A DNA stretch of 6,889 bases, taken from contig JBEKZQ010000343.1 of the NCBI GenBank assembly GCA_049509675.1, forward strand, positions 1 through 6,889, read 5' to 3'. Numbering within the stretch: position 1 is the first letter of the stretch; each line of letters begins with the position of its first letter. The notes beneath the pieces are model-generated. The model saw only the letters and a program-made list of their open reading frames with translations, was not told where the DNA came from and ran no database searches. The position numbers were made by a program, and so were the translations under genes. Below are positions 1 to 6,780 of the stretch, piece after piece. The stretch comes from JBEKZQ01 sp049509675. GTDB lineage: Bacteria; Planctomycetota; Planctomycetia; Pirellulales; Thermoguttaceae.

Positions 1-168
1 TCGCGCCGTCCGCCCGAAAGCGTAGTCCTGCGTTTCCGCCATCCCAAGGCGTTGCCCATCCAGAGCGTGACGGTCAATGGTAATGACTGGAAACACTTCA
101 ACAAGGACAGGGAAACGATCGAATTGCAAGGCCTGACTGGCACGGTGGCTGTGACGGCCAAGTACTGA
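1..168 (+). CDS. C-terminal end of a probable secreted carbohydrate-active or beta-sandwich protein (5' end outside window)
   Basis: Reading frame 1 is open from the first base and ends at TGA 166-168, giving 55 residues. The peptide reads as beta strands: VVLRFRHP, then an IQSVTVNGNDW segment, then ETIELQGLTGTVAVTAKY to the stop. The pattern of an HP pair, a 'VTVNG..W' strand, a charged 'D.ET' turn and a closing 'G.V.V.A.Y' strand resembles the final beta-sandwich of secreted glycosidases, lyases and uncharacterised proteins of planctomycetes. That likeness comes from memory of such proteins, not from a search. The catalytic part lies outside the window, so no function can be given. It converges with the regulator downstream, with 147 bp between the two stop codons. 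Confidence is good that it is coding and low on family. Confidence 0.72.
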   Translation, partial: SRRPPESVVLRFRHPKALPIQSVTVNGNDWKHFNKDRETIELQGLTGTVAVTAKY

Positions 169-234
169 GAACCAAAAGGCCCAAGGCGTGCCTGAAGCCG
201 AGGCCTGCATCAAGGAAACGTACCGCCCGGGCTG

Positions 235-252
235 GGAGGTCGTGTGACCTCC
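235..252. terminator. Perfect 7-bp hairpin between convergent genes, possible bidirectional terminator
   Basis: GGAGGTC (235-241) pairs exactly with GACCTCC (246-252) around a GTGT loop. It lies 67 bases after the stop of the left gene and 64 bases beyond the stop of the regulator. Neither strand has a proper T tract after the stem, so it is not a classical intrinsic terminator. It could equally be a protein-binding palindrome, since the loop and right arm belong to a 10-mer also found in the regulator's promoter region. Confidence 0.35.
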
Positions 253-262
253 ACCATCGTTT

Positions 263-280
263 GTCCCCGACTAAGGGGGC
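263..280. terminator. Weak hairpin near the 3' end of the regulator gene
   Basis: GTCCCC (263-268) can pair with GGGGGC (275-280), including one G-T pair, around a six-base loop. On the minus strand it begins 36 bases after the regulator's stop codon and is followed by a short AAACG stretch rather than a T run. Pairing is real in the sequence, but the terminator role is speculative. Confidence 0.2.
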
Positions 281-315
281 CGAGCCTGCCGCTGGATACA
301 GTTAGTGCTCTCCCC

Positions 316-1476
316 TTACTTGCGATATTCGCGTGGCGTCAGCCCGGTGGCTCGCTTGAAGACGTAGCTCAAGTACTCGGGAGAGCCGAATCCGCTGGCG
401 TCGGCCACGTGCGGGATCGGCATGTCGGTCTCGGCCAACAGCGAGCGTGCCCTTTCCAGTCGCGTGCGATGGAGTTCGGCCCATACGCTACGGCCCAGGA
501 TCTGCTGAAAACGCCGTTCTAGTGTGCTGCGGGAAACAGCCACCGCGCGGAGCACGTCATTGACCTGGATCGGCTCGGTCGCATGCTGGCGGATGAATTG
601 CAGCGCGGCGACAACGTCGTCGTCTTCCACGGCCAGTACATCGGTGCTCTGCCGCGTTACAATGCCTGTCGGCTTGACCAGGATCGGCCCCTTGGGCGGT
701 TGCTTGCCCTGCATCAGCAAGTCCAAGAGGGCGGCCGCTTCGTGGCCCACCACATGGGACGGCACGATCACGCCGGAGACCGGCGGGTGGCAGGCCCCAT
801 ACAGCACCGGATCGTCGTCTCCGCCCAAGAGGGCCACTTGTTCTGGAATGGCAAGTCCGGCAGCCATGCAGGCTTCGATAATCCGACCCGGCTGCCGCAT
901 GGCCCAGGTAAAAAGGGCCAACGGCTTGGGTTGTTGCAAGAGCCACCGGGCCAACTCGCGCTGTTGCCGCATCCAGTGGGATTGCGAGCCGGTGATCAGC
1001 GAGGCTTGATACTGCCGGGCAAAGCAGCCCACCTTGGCCAGGGCTTCGTTGAACGCCTCGAAGCGTGAGATGAGATACCGGTGCGGCGTATCGCCGACAA
1101 AGGCGAAATGGCGAAAGCCGCGGTTGAGGAAGTAATCGGCCGCCAATTGGCCGGCTGTCCGCGCGTCGTACGTGACGCGGGGGAAGTCCACGCCCCGCAA
1201 CACGATGGCCGAAACATTGACGACGGGCAAGCCGGTGGCGCGGAGGTGCCGGGCCGTGGCCCGATCGGCAATCCGCGCGATGATCCCGTCGCCCTCCCAG
1301 CCGCGCGGTACGCGAAAGGTTTCGTTCTGGCCATGGTCCTCCAGGCGAATCAGCCAGGGGCCACACTTCTGGGAATAGCTGGTCACGCCGCTGATTAGCC
1401 GCCGTCCCCATGCCGTCGACGTGTCGACCAGGATCGCTACTCGGAAAGTCCTTCGATTCTTCACGGGCGCGGACAT
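316..1476 (-). CDS. XylR-type AraC family transcriptional regulator with sugar-binding-protein-like sensor domain
   Basis: This 386-residue protein has the two-part layout of E. coli XylR (about 390 residues). Residues about 10-270 are a LacI/periplasmic-binding-protein-like sensor: FRVAILVD opening strand, GDGIIARI, LPVVNVS, the VTYDARTAGQLAADYFLNRG helix and HFAFVGD strand. A linker leads to an AraC domain from about 283 to 386. The first helix-turn-helix is near 303-328 (VAVSRSTLERRFQQ) and the second near 354-378 (IPHVADASGFGSPEYLSYVFKR), closing with the hallmark TGLTPREYRK. The ATG at 1474-1476 is the only possible start, because the frame upstream reaches a TAA at 1516-1518 without another start codon. 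Its ribosome site is weak (AGG six bases upstream). Known relatives bind a monosaccharide and activate catabolic genes. It is divergent from the GH2 gene, so a role as that gene's regulator is inferred. The ligand cannot be read from sequence; xylose should not be assumed. Confidence 0.93.
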   Translation of the reverse strand: MSAPVKNRRTFRVAILVDTSTAWGRRLISGVTSYSQKCGPWLIRLEDHGQNETFRVPRGWEGDGIIARIADRATARHLRATGLPVVNVSAIVLRGVDFPRVTYDARTAGQLAADYFLNRGFRHFAFVGDTPHRYLISRFEAFNEALAKVGCFARQYQASLITGSQSHWMRQQRELARWLLQQPKPLALFTWAMRQPGRIIEACMAAGLAIPEQVALLGGDDDPVLYGACHPPVSGVIVPSHVVGHEAAALLDLLMQGKQPPKGPILVKPTGIVTRQSTDVLAVEDDDVVAALQFIRQHATEPIQVNDVLRAVAVSRSTLERRFQQILGRSVWAELHRTRLERARSLLAETDMPIPHVADASGFGSPEYLSYVFKRATGLTPREYRK

Positions 1477-1514
1477 CCGTTGCCTGGGGTGTGATAATCC
1501 ATCTGCGGCCTTGC

Positions 1515-1544
1515 ATTATAATCGAGGCGGCTTCCTCGTGTGAC
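1515..1544 (-). promoter_or_regulatory. Candidate sigma70-type promoter of the regulator gene
   Basis: On the minus strand, GTCACA (1544 to 1539, four of six matches to TTGACA) is followed after 18 bp by a perfect TATAAT (1520 to 1515). Transcription would start near 1508, giving a leader of about 30 bases before the ATG at 1476. The -35 box overlaps the middle GTGTG repeat, which would suit autoregulation. Prediction by eye only. Confidence 0.45.
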
Positions 1545-1635
1545 CGGATTTCTAAGATTATTTGCGTCATTTCACTGGATTGGGAGTGTGCCACAGTCTA
1601 CGATTGATCAAGAATTTAAGGTCAGCGACTCCAAC

Positions 1636-1640
1636 GGAGG
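1636..1640 (+). promoter_or_regulatory. Strong ribosome binding site of the GH2 gene
   Basis: GGAGG lies three bases before the ATG at 1644 and six bases before the adjacent in-frame ATG at 1647. Six bases is the better spacing, so the second methionine may be the true start. The difference is one residue, inside the signal peptide. Confidence 0.75.
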
Positions 1641-1643
1641 ATA

Positions 1644-1712
1644 ATGATGCGACAACTTGGCTATTGCCTCGGCTTGGCGATGGTGTTGGCTTTGGGAACT
1701 ACGGCTCGCGCG
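1644..1712 (+). other. Sec signal peptide of the GH2-like enzyme
   Basis: The first 23 residues have a single Arg in a short n-region, a hydrophobic core (LGLAMVLALG) and an A-R-A cleavage motif before VDS. The only cysteine (position 8) lies inside the hydrophobic core with no lipobox context, so export to periplasm or outside is expected rather than lipoprotein anchoring. Confidence 0.85.
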
Positions 1713-4700
1713 GTCGACTCCATCTGGCTGGAAGGAGAGAACCCGACAACCAAGAACGTCGAGGTGAAGGCCGTGGGCGCGGGACGCAACGAGCTTCTTT
1801 CCGGCGGGAAATGGCTCTTGCTGCAAATCGAGCAGCAGGACGTGGCCAAGAAACTGCCCAAGGAAGGCGCCCTCGTGGGCTACCAGTTCCAGGTATCCGC
1901 GGCCGGGAATTATGAGGCATGGAGCCGCATCGGCTGGGAAGGCATCCGCTCGCCCTTCGATTGGCGCATCGACCAAGGCCCTTGGCGCACGGTCAAGCCG
2001 GATCATCCGACAACCGACCACGTGGAACTGGCGTTTTGGTGTCCCCTGGGATGGATGAAGCTGGGCGAGACCGACCTGGCGGCAGGCAAGCACACGCTGG
2101 AGTTTCGCATCTCCGCGTGGTCCAAGAAGGAGAACGGCAAAGAGGTTTCGCAGGGGATCATGTTTGCCTGCGACGCGACGTGCCTCACCCGCGGTCCCTT
2201 CCGGCCCAACTGCAAGCACCGGCCCGACGAGGATTGGCAGAGCGCAAAGGACAAGCAAGCGGCGGGACAAGTCTTCAAGTTTGCGGATAGCCCCACGGAC
2301 GCGGCGGAGCGACGGGAGCTTCCGCTGGGCGGCCTGTGGCAAGTCGGACGCTTCGACGAACAGGAAGTGGTGGACCGGACCGGACCGACCCGAGCCTTGC
2401 CGGACACCGGACAGGTCTGCTGGATGGGAACCAGCGTGCCGAGCAACAAGTTCAAGGACCGCCTCGAACTGCCGTTTTGCCACCGGCTGATCTACCGCAC
2501 GCGCATCTCGGTGCCCGCCGAACTGGCGGGCAAGTCCTTTGTGTTCCGTTTCCCGGCGGTGAGCCTGATGGCGACGTTGTTTGTCAACGGCCAATCCTGC
2601 GGCTTCACGAAGGCGCCCTTCGCGCTCTGGGAATGCGATGCCACGGCGGCCATCAAGCCGGGGCAGCTTAACGAGATCTGCGTCGTGATCAAGGATTCCT
2701 ATTACGCCATCAGTTGGGGCGGCCAGCCCGGCGCTTGCCGAAGCAACTTCACGATGCCGGTGGACAACATGAGCCAGTCGTGGGTGCAGGGCGGTTTCGA
2801 CTTTCCCATCGGCTCGGGAGTCTTCGAGATCGCCACGTCTTCGGGCATCCTTTTGACCCCCAGCCTGGTTGTGGCCGGCCCGGTTTACACGAGCGACGTG
2901 TTCGCCATCCCCTCGGTCAAGAACAAGACACTGGGGCTGGAAATCACGGTTACCAACCCGACCTCCCAAGCGCAACAGGTGCAACTGATCAACGAAATTG
3001 TGCCCCTCACCCCCGGTTCCTCTCCCAGAAGGGAGCTTGGCCCGGCCGAAAAAGTCTTCGCCCCGCAATCGCTCGTGGTCGCAGCCGGGAAAGAGGCGGT
3101 CGTCAAGCTCGCCGAGCCCTGGGCAAATCCAAAGCTCTGGTGGCCCGACGATCCGCAGATGTATCGCGTCGTGACCAAGGTCTTGCTGGGCGGCAAGGTC
3201 GTTGACGTCCGCCACACTCCCTTCGGCTTCCGGCAATGGGAGTGGGACAGCCCTCAGTTCAAGCTCAACGGCCTGCCTTGGAATCTCCGCGGCGACACGG
3301 CCGCGGGGGTCGACGGGTTCAGCCAGGGCACGGTGCAGGAAACCGTCGATTACTTCCGCCAGTCCGGACAGAACCATATCCGCTACTGGAACCCGCTCGG
3401 GAGCGCCGGCCTGAAGAAGTCCCAGGTGTTGGACTCCCTGGACGCCCACGGGGTGATCGTCCGCCGCGACGGCATCATGGACGGCATGGGCTGCAATTAC
3501 ATGGGCAACCTGGGCGGCAACGAGGCCCTTTTCGAGAATTGGATCCCCCAGCTCAAGGCGATGGTCAAAGAGGAGCGGAACCACCCCTCGATCTTCGCCT
3601 GGTCGATCGAAAACGAGTTGACCCTGATCAACGCCCGCAACTTCGGCCTTCTGAAGCAGGTCGAGCCGCGGATCACGCGGGCGGCCAAGGCCGTGATGGC
3701 GATGGATCCCACGCGTCCGGCGATGATCGATGGCGGCAACTGCCTGAGTATACAAACGCTGCCGGTCAACAACGGACACTACATTGAATCGTCGATCACG
3801 GAGCCCGGCATCCCGCTCCGCGACTATCCCGACCAGGCCTACACCTGGGAAAAGATCGTGGAGAACGAAAAGAAAGTATTCCCCCTGGCGCTCGATCGGC
3901 CGATTCTCCTGGGCGAGTGCTTTTTCATGAGCGGTTGGACCCCCGGGCAATTGGCGGAGTTCGGCGGCGAGGGCTGTTTCGCCGGCGTGGGGCCCTATAC
4001 GCAACGCGGCGGCGGCCTGTATGCCAAGATGATGACCGAAGGTTTCCGCTGGCACGGCATCGCCGGCTGGGAATTCTCCTTCAGCGGCGGCCAGGCGGGC
4101 AACATGCACTTCAACTCACAGAAGCCCGTGGCGCTGTTCTGCCGCCAATGGAACTGGACCCTGGGCGGGGGCAGCGAAGTCCCGCGGACGCTGAAGCTCT
4201 TCAACGACACGCGATTTGCCGAGCCCATCGAGGCGGCCTGGGAATTGCGGCTCGACGGGCGGCGGGTCGCCGGCCAGGTGCAGACTTTTGCCCTGGCCGC
4301 GTGCGAACACCGCGAGTTCGACATCACCGCGAAGGTCCCCCCGGTTTCACGGCGTACGGCCGGCGAGTTCATCCTCGCCTGCTCGCGCGGCGGCAAGGAG
4401 GTCTTTCGCGAGGTCAAGCCGGTGACGGTCCTGGATCCCAACGGCGGTCCCAAGCCCTCGCTGGGCAAGACCGACCTGGTCGTGCTCGATCCGCTGGGCT
4501 CGGTCAAGGACCGCTTGCGAGCCCGCGGCATTTCGTTCACGGAGGCCGCCTCGGCGGCCGAGATTCCCGTGAAGGCCAAGGTCGTGATCATCGGCAAGGA
4601 CGCGCTCAGCGGCCGCGAGGCCACCGATCCGAAGTGGATGGCCCTGGCCGGCAGCGGCGCGAAGGTGCTGGTCCTCGACCAGGCCCATCCGCTACACTAC

Positions 4701-6746
4701 CAGGCGACGCCCTCGGATCTCGCGCCCACCGACTTCGTCGGCCGCGTGGCCTTCGAGGAGAACACCGAGCACCCGATCTTCTCCGGCCTGGAACAGGGCG
4801 ACTTCTTTACCTGGTCGAAGGACCACGTCGTCTACCGCAACGTCTACACGAAACCGACCCGCGGGGCCACATCCTTGGCGCATTGCGACAAGGAGTTGAA
4901 CTACTCGGCCATTGCCGAGTGCCCGGTGAACGACGGCCTGTTGCTGCTCTGCCAGATGGTCGTGGGCGAGAAGCTGGCCTTCGATCCTGTGGCGCAGCGG
5001 CTCTTCGACAACATGCTGGCCTATTGCGCGCAGTACGTGCCGATCCGTCGCGAGACGGCCGTGGTCATGGCCGAAGGCAGCCCGGCGATGAAATTGTTGC
5101 GCAACTCGGGCCTAAAGTTCGACCCCGCCGCCGACGTCCTCTCGGCGGTCACGGACGGCAAGCACCAGGTCGTAATCTTCGACGCCACCCCGGCGGCGCT
5201 GGCGTCACTGGCCGGCAGTCTCGACAAGGTACGGGCCTTCACGGAAAAGGGCGGCTGGCTCATGGCCTGGGGCCTGACGCCTGAAGGGCTGGCGAGCTTC
5301 AACAAGCTCGTGGGCGTAGAGCACGTGCTGCGGCCCTTCGAGCTGGAATTGGTTACTCTGCCGGCGCTCCGCGACCCGCTCCTCTCGGGCCTCTCTGTCC
5401 GCGACGTGGCGCTGGAATCGACCGAGCAGATCTTCGGCTGGGCGGCCGACAAATACATGGTGGACGACGAGTTCACCTGGATCGTGGACTTTGACGACAT
5501 CGCGCCCTTCTGCGAGTTCCCCAACGCCAAGGCCGGCGATCATGCGGCCGCGCGGAAGGCCCAGGCCAATTGGCCGCGGAACATCGTCAACGGGTTCAGC
5601 CACGTTTGGATACTGAGTTACTATTGCGACACGGCATCGCCCAGAGTGTTGCTGAAGTTGCCTCGTGCAGAGCAGATCAACCACTTCTCAATCACACTCA
5701 ATTGCGACTATTCCGCGGCCCGGAAGGTCAACCTGTACTTCGACGACGACCCCAAGCCCGTGGCCCTGACGACCAGGCCCGACCGCTCGCGGCAGGAGTT
5801 CGACCTTGCCCCCCGCCCGGCCTCGCGGCTGGTGATCGAACTGGTCGACTTCGACAAGCCCGGGAAGATCAGCGGCATCGACAATATCGTGCTCGGCGTC
5901 GAGCGCTCGGCCGCGTGGCGGCAGAAAGTCAAGCCGCTGGCCAACGTCGGCGGGCTGGTGAAGTACCCCATGGGCCCGGGCGGCATCGTGCTCAACCAGG
6001 TGCTGGTCAAGCCGGCCGAAGCCAATCCCGTCAACGCGCAGAAGAAGGGCAACATCGTCACCGCCCTCTTGCGCAACCTGCACGCCACGTATGCCGGCAG
6101 CAAGGTCTTGACGACGGCCAACCTCACGTATCAGCCGTTGCCTTTGGGGGAGCATTGCAACCAGTACCTATCGAAGGATCGTGGCTGGTTCGACGGCCCG
6201 CGGGACCTCTCGCGCCTGCCGGTGGGCGCCAACGTGCTGGCCGGCGTGCCCTACCTGGTCCGCGACTTCAAGACCTCGCCCGTGCCTTCCTGCGTGATGT
6301 TGGCAGGCCCCGGCGCCAAAGGCCAGTTGCCCAAGGAGGTCAAGGGCCTCCCCGCCGGTTGCAAGGCCGACGTGCTGTTCTTCCTGCACGCCTTTAACAG
6401 CCGTGACCCCGGACGCCAGGCGGACCCCCGCGTGCCGCCGCCGGTAGCCTTCCGCTACGTCATCCACTTCGCCGACGGGCAGACCGCCGAGATCCCCGTA
6501 CTGTTGGACGAGGGAGTGGGCCATTGGATCAGTTCCAAGCCGGCTGGCTTGAAGTCCGCGGCCCTGGCCTGGTCGGCTCGATTTCCTGGTGACAAGAGCG
6601 AAGAAGAGGCGGTGGTCTACCAGTTCGCCTGGACCAACCCCAGGGCGAACGTGGCGATCAGCAGCATCGACATGGCCTATGGCAAGGACGGCGACAGTTA
6701 CGGCACGCCAGTGCTCTTGGCGGTGACGGCCGCAAGGGCGCCGTGA
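1644..6746 (+). CDS. Very large secreted glycoside hydrolase family 2-like enzyme with multiple accessory domains
   Basis: This is a 1700-residue exported glycosidase. Residues 1-23 form a Sec signal peptide cut after ARA. Residues 25-190 look like a carbohydrate-binding sandwich (YEAWSRIGWEG, FDWRID). The GH2 sugar-binding domain spans about 225-400 (GGLW at 229-232, FVNGQ near 315). The Ig-like domain spans about 400-530 (WWPDDP from 499, FGFR 527-530). The catalytic barrel covers about 535-835: NHPSIFAWSIENEL places the acid/base at E658 after N657, and LLGECFF places the nucleophile at E758. A post-barrel Ig-like domain follows (about 840-940). Then come two degenerate amidotransferase-like units (about 943-1131 and 1134-1483), the second interrupted by a galactose-binding-like module (about 1280-1418), and a C-terminal beta module (about 1490-1700). 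GH2 enzymes remove terminal beta-galactosyl, mannosyl or glucuronyl residues; the substrate here is unknown. No frameshift is seen. Family assignment is firm, the outer domains are tentative. Confidence 0.93.
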   Translation: MMRQLGYCLGLAMVLALGTTARAVDSIWLEGENPTTKNVEVKAVGAGRNELLSGGKWLLLQIEQQDVAKKLPKEGALVGYQFQVSAAGNYEAWSRIGWEGIRSPFDWRIDQGPWRTVKPDHPTTDHVELAFWCPLGWMKLGETDLAAGKHTLEFRISAWSKKENGKEVSQGIMFACDATCLTRGPFRPNCKHRPDEDWQSAKDKQAAGQVFKFADSPTDAAERRELPLGGLWQVGRFDEQEVVDRTGPTRALPDTGQVCWMGTSVPSNKFKDRLELPFCHRLIYRTRISVPAELAGKSFVFRFPAVSLMATLFVNGQSCGFTKAPFALWECDATAAIKPGQLNEICVVIKDSYYAISWGGQPGACRSNFTMPVDNMSQSWVQGGFDFPIGSGVFEIATSSGILLTPSLVVAGPVYTSDVFAIPSVKNKTLGLEITVTNPTSQAQQVQLINEIVPLTPGSSPRRELGPAEKVFAPQSLVVAAGKEAVVKLAEPWANPKLWWPDDPQMYRVVTKVLLGGKVVDVRHTPFGFRQWEWDSPQFKLNGLPWNLRGDTAAGVDGFSQGTVQETVDYFRQSGQNHIRYWNPLGSAGLKKSQVLDSLDAHGVIVRRDGIMDGMGCNYMGNLGGNEALFENWIPQLKAMVKEERNHPSIFAWSIENELTLINARNFGLLKQVEPRITRAAKAVMAMDPTRPAMIDGGNCLSIQTLPVNNGHYIESSITEPGIPLRDYPDQAYTWEKIVENEKKVFPLALDRPILLGECFFMSGWTPGQLAEFGGEGCFAGVGPYTQRGGGLYAKMMTEGFRWHGIAGWEFSFSGGQAGNMHFNSQKPVALFCRQWNWTLGGGSEVPRTLKLFNDTRFAEPIEAAWELRLDGRRVAGQVQTFALAACEHREFDITAKVPPVSRRTAGEFILACSRGGKEVFREVKPVTVLDPNGGPKPSLGKTDLVVLDPLGSVKDRLRARGISFTEAASAAEIPVKAKVVIIGKDALSGREATDPKWMALAGSGAKVLVLDQAHPLHYQATPSDLAPTDFVGRVAFEENTEHPIFSGLEQGDFFTWSKDHVVYRNVYTKPTRGATSLAHCDKELNYSAIAECPVNDGLLLLCQMVVGEKLAFDPVAQRLFDNMLAYCAQYVPIRRETAVVMAEGSPAMKLLRNSGLKFDPAADVLSAVTDGKHQVVIFDATPAALASLAGSLDKVRAFTEKGGWLMAWGLTPEGLASFNKLVGVEHVLRPFELELVTLPALRDPLLSGLSVRDVALESTEQIFGWAADKYMVDDEFTWIVDFDDIAPFCEFPNAKAGDHAAARKAQANWPRNIVNGFSHVWILSYYCDTASPRVLLKLPRAEQINHFSITLNCDYSAARKVNLYFDDDPKPVALTTRPDRSRQEFDLAPRPASRLVIELVDFDKPGKISGIDNIVLGVERSAAWRQKVKPLANVGGLVKYPMGPGGIVLNQVLVKPAEANPVNAQKKGNIVTALLRNLHATYAGSKVLTTANLTYQPLPLGEHCNQYLSKDRGWFDGPRDLSRLPVGANVLAGVPYLVRDFKTSPVPSCVMLAGPGAKGQLPKEVKGLPAGCKADVLFFLHAFNSRDPGRQADPRVPPPVAFRYVIHFADGQTAEIPVLLDEGVGHWISSKPAGLKSAALAWSARFPGDKSEEEAVVYQFAWTNPRANVAISSIDMAYGKDGDSYGTPVLLAVTAARAP
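3003..3035 (+). repeat. Palindromic repeat-like element read in frame inside the GH2 gene
   Basis: The segment begins CCCCTCACCCCCGG and ends in a perfect 5-bp hairpin, CTCCC (3022-3026), loop AGAA, GGGAG (3031-3035). This layout matches a dispersed, usually intergenic bacterial repeat of the type 'CCCTCACCCC...CTCTCCC-loop-GGGAG', whose translation gives the familiar PLTPxxSPRxRE-like peptide. Here it is translated as PLTPGSSPRRE (residues 454-464), in a loop of the GH2 Ig-like domain between a QLINEIV strand and VFAPQSLVV. The right half is short or degenerate compared with what I remember of the repeat. The sequence facts are direct; repeat identity is from memory and unconfirmed. Confidence 0.5.
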
Positions 6747-6748
6747 TC

Positions 6749-6780
6749 CCGGCTCGTGCCGGAGGCTCGTGCCGGAGCCT
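6749..6780. repeat. 13-bp perfect tandem repeat forming GC-rich hairpins after the GH2 stop; possible terminator or REP-like element
   Basis: GGCTCGTGCCGGA occurs twice back to back (6751-6763 and 6764-6776), starting four bases after the stop codon. Two hairpins can form: CCGGC-TCGT-GCCGG (6749-6762) and AGGCTC-GTGCCG-GAGCCT (6763-6780). No T tract follows, so Rho-independent termination would be atypical. It may stabilise the 3' end, or be a copy of a dispersed intergenic palindromic repeat. Confidence 0.55.

Larger units (their letters stand above)
169..315. other. Convergent intergenic region, no gene seen
   Basis: These 147 bp lie between two convergent stop codons. They hold two small hairpins (235-252 and 263-280) and no convincing gene. 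A GTG-started frame at 188-247 encodes only 19 residues and is not called. Confidence 0.6.
1477..1643. promoter_or_regulatory. Divergent control region between the regulator and the GH2 gene
   Basis: This 167-bp gap must hold the promoters of both divergent genes. It has a perfect palindrome ATTATAAT (1515-1522), which gives a TATAAT on either strand, and a perfect palindrome TTGATCAA (1604-1611) just upstream of the GH2 ribosome site. Three same-orientation GTGTG copies start at 1489, 1538 and 1586, 49 and 48 bp apart. A weak plus-strand promoter could be TGGATT (1576-1581), 17 bp, TACGAT (1599-1604). I do not see the GAAA-type direct repeats described for E. coli XylR, so the operator is unidentified. 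The role as a shared control region follows from the gene arrangement. Confidence 0.6.

Noticed and set aside
188..247. GTG-started 19-residue frame in the convergent intergenic region
   Set aside because: Very short, without a ribosome site or family likeness; its end overlaps the 235-252 hairpin.
1517..1522. Plus-strand TATAAT as the main GH2 promoter -10 box
   Set aside because: The sequence at the -35 distance (around 1493-1500) does not resemble TTGACA. The TATAAT arises from a palindrome that fits the minus-strand promoter better.
557..1594. 345-codon minus-strand frame overlapping the regulator
   Set aside because: It is an out-of-frame shadow of the XylR-type regulator, rich in Arg, Gly and Pro, with no domain motifs.
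1608..4109. 833-codon open frame on the minus strand, antisense to the GH2 gene
   Set aside because: Its codons lie exactly opposite the GH2 codons, so it stays open merely because the sense gene avoids TTA, CTA and TCA codons. Its translation has no recognisable motifs, while the sense protein has a signal peptide and GH2 active-site motifs.
3917..5284. 455-codon plus-strand frame inside the GH2 gene
   Set aside because: An alternate-frame shadow in GC-rich coding DNA, with an Arg/Gly/Pro-rich translation; the GH2 frame continues uninterrupted through it.
5570..6397. 275-codon plus-strand frame inside the 3' part of the GH2 gene
   Set aside because: Low-complexity Arg/Gln/Gly/Ala translation in a shifted frame; conserved motifs of the C-terminal modules are all in the GH2 frame.
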